Shown here one piece after another: positions 5,211 to 5,443 of a stretch of 5,443 bases of DNA (within the stretch, counting starts at the first letter, position 1; the number at the start of each line of letters is the position of its first letter). The position numbers and the translations under genes are program-made. Source of the DNA: Bdellovibrionales bacterium (GTDB taxonomy: Bacteria; Bdellovibrionota; Bdellovibrionia; Bdellovibrionales; UBA1609); the NCBI GenBank assembly GCA_026648125.1, contig JAPKGD010000161.1, positions 1 to 5,443 of the forward strand. Reading direction: 5' to 3'. The notes under the pieces were generated by a model. That model did not search any database and was not told the origin of the DNA. It was given only the letters and a program-made list of their open reading frames with translations.

Positions 5211-5443
5211 ATGGCCGATGAAGAAAACGATAGCACGAATTCGGACGTCAATGACGAGGCAATCGAATTAGACATCGGCGACGAAGAATTGGGCGATTCT
5301 GAGTTGCAACAAAAATACGACAAGCTCAAAAGCGACTTTCTCTATTTGGGCGCAGAATTCGAAAACTATAAAAGACACGCCATAAAAGAACGATCAGATT
5401 TGAGCCGTTATGGAGCAGAGCGCTTTATTCGGGACCTCCTTGA
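5211..5443 (+). CDS. grpE: GrpE, nucleotide exchange factor of DnaK, N-terminal fragment
   Basis: The first 77 codons are present and the gene runs off the right edge. GrpE is a cytoplasmic dimer that releases ADP from DnaK, letting the chaperone cycle and release its clients. Residues 1-30 are strongly acidic and likely disordered. From about residue 31 (DSELQQKYDKLKSDFLYLGA) the helix forming the long GrpE coiled coil begins. It continues through EFENYKRHAIKERSD and RYGAERFIRDLL; the last two are the family's most recognisable early motifs (the N-Y-(K/R)-R segment and the RD-L-L end). The start at 5211 is set by GAGG six bases upstream; an in-frame ATG at 5199 would add only MRFS. dnaK, often followed by dnaJ, is expected downstream but is not visible. 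The gene may be read from its own promoter, from hemW, or both. Confidence 0.93.
   Translation, partial: MADEENDSTNSDVNDEAIELDIGDEELGDSELQQKYDKLKSDFLYLGAEFENYKRHAIKERSDLSRYGAERFIRDLL

Noticed and set aside
5144..5329. Minus-strand ORF opposite the start of grpE
   Set aside because: It is a Ser-rich low-complexity product, the expected antisense of an acidic GrpE N-terminus, with no RBS support.

Overview
The window looks like an ordinary chromosomal segment of a Gram-negative bacterium with mid-range GC content and dense gene packing. The gene contents are Tat translocase genes, an M16 metallopeptidase, hemW and grpE. These, together with the style of the uncharacterised protein, resemble what I remember of Bdellovibrionota and related former deltaproteobacteria. 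That placement is an inference from memory, not from a search. I see no mobile element, tRNA, rRNA, CRISPR array or phage gene.

Layout. Four genes read leftward (minus strand). In transcription order they are a two-repeat M16 zinc metallopeptidase (3927 to 1279), a conserved protein of unknown function (1103 to 462), tatB (396 to 46), and the first 16 codons of tatC (49 to the window edge). Two genes read rightward: hemW (3949 to 5127) and the first 77 codons of grpE (5211 to the window edge). The M16 gene and hemW are divergent, with only 21 bp between their start codons. The unknown gene, tatB and tatC look like one transcription unit. tatB and tatC overlap by 4 bp (GTGA), and a strong AAGGAG sits just before the tatC GTG.

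How the genes fit together. TatB and TatC form the receptor complex that exports folded twin-arginine precursors. The M16 protein is probably a processing or degrading peptidase. HemW is a radical-SAM protein thought to traffic haem. GrpE is the nucleotide exchange factor of DnaK, so dnaK is likely just beyond the right edge. Protein folding, export and turnover is a loose common theme, but the sequence does not prove functional coupling.

The points most worth a second look are regulatory. hemW has no Shine-Dalgarno sequence, and a plausible promoter ends almost at its ATG, which suggests a leaderless message. The leader of the unknown gene has a strong AAGGAG placed unusably for any in-frame start, an in-frame mini-ORF, and a hairpin covering the first GTG. 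The 175-bp gap behind the M16 gene holds a 9-bp inverted repeat and a 9-bp direct repeat. I found no convincing undescribed multi-gene system. The best unknown is the 213-residue protein encoded just upstream of tatBC.
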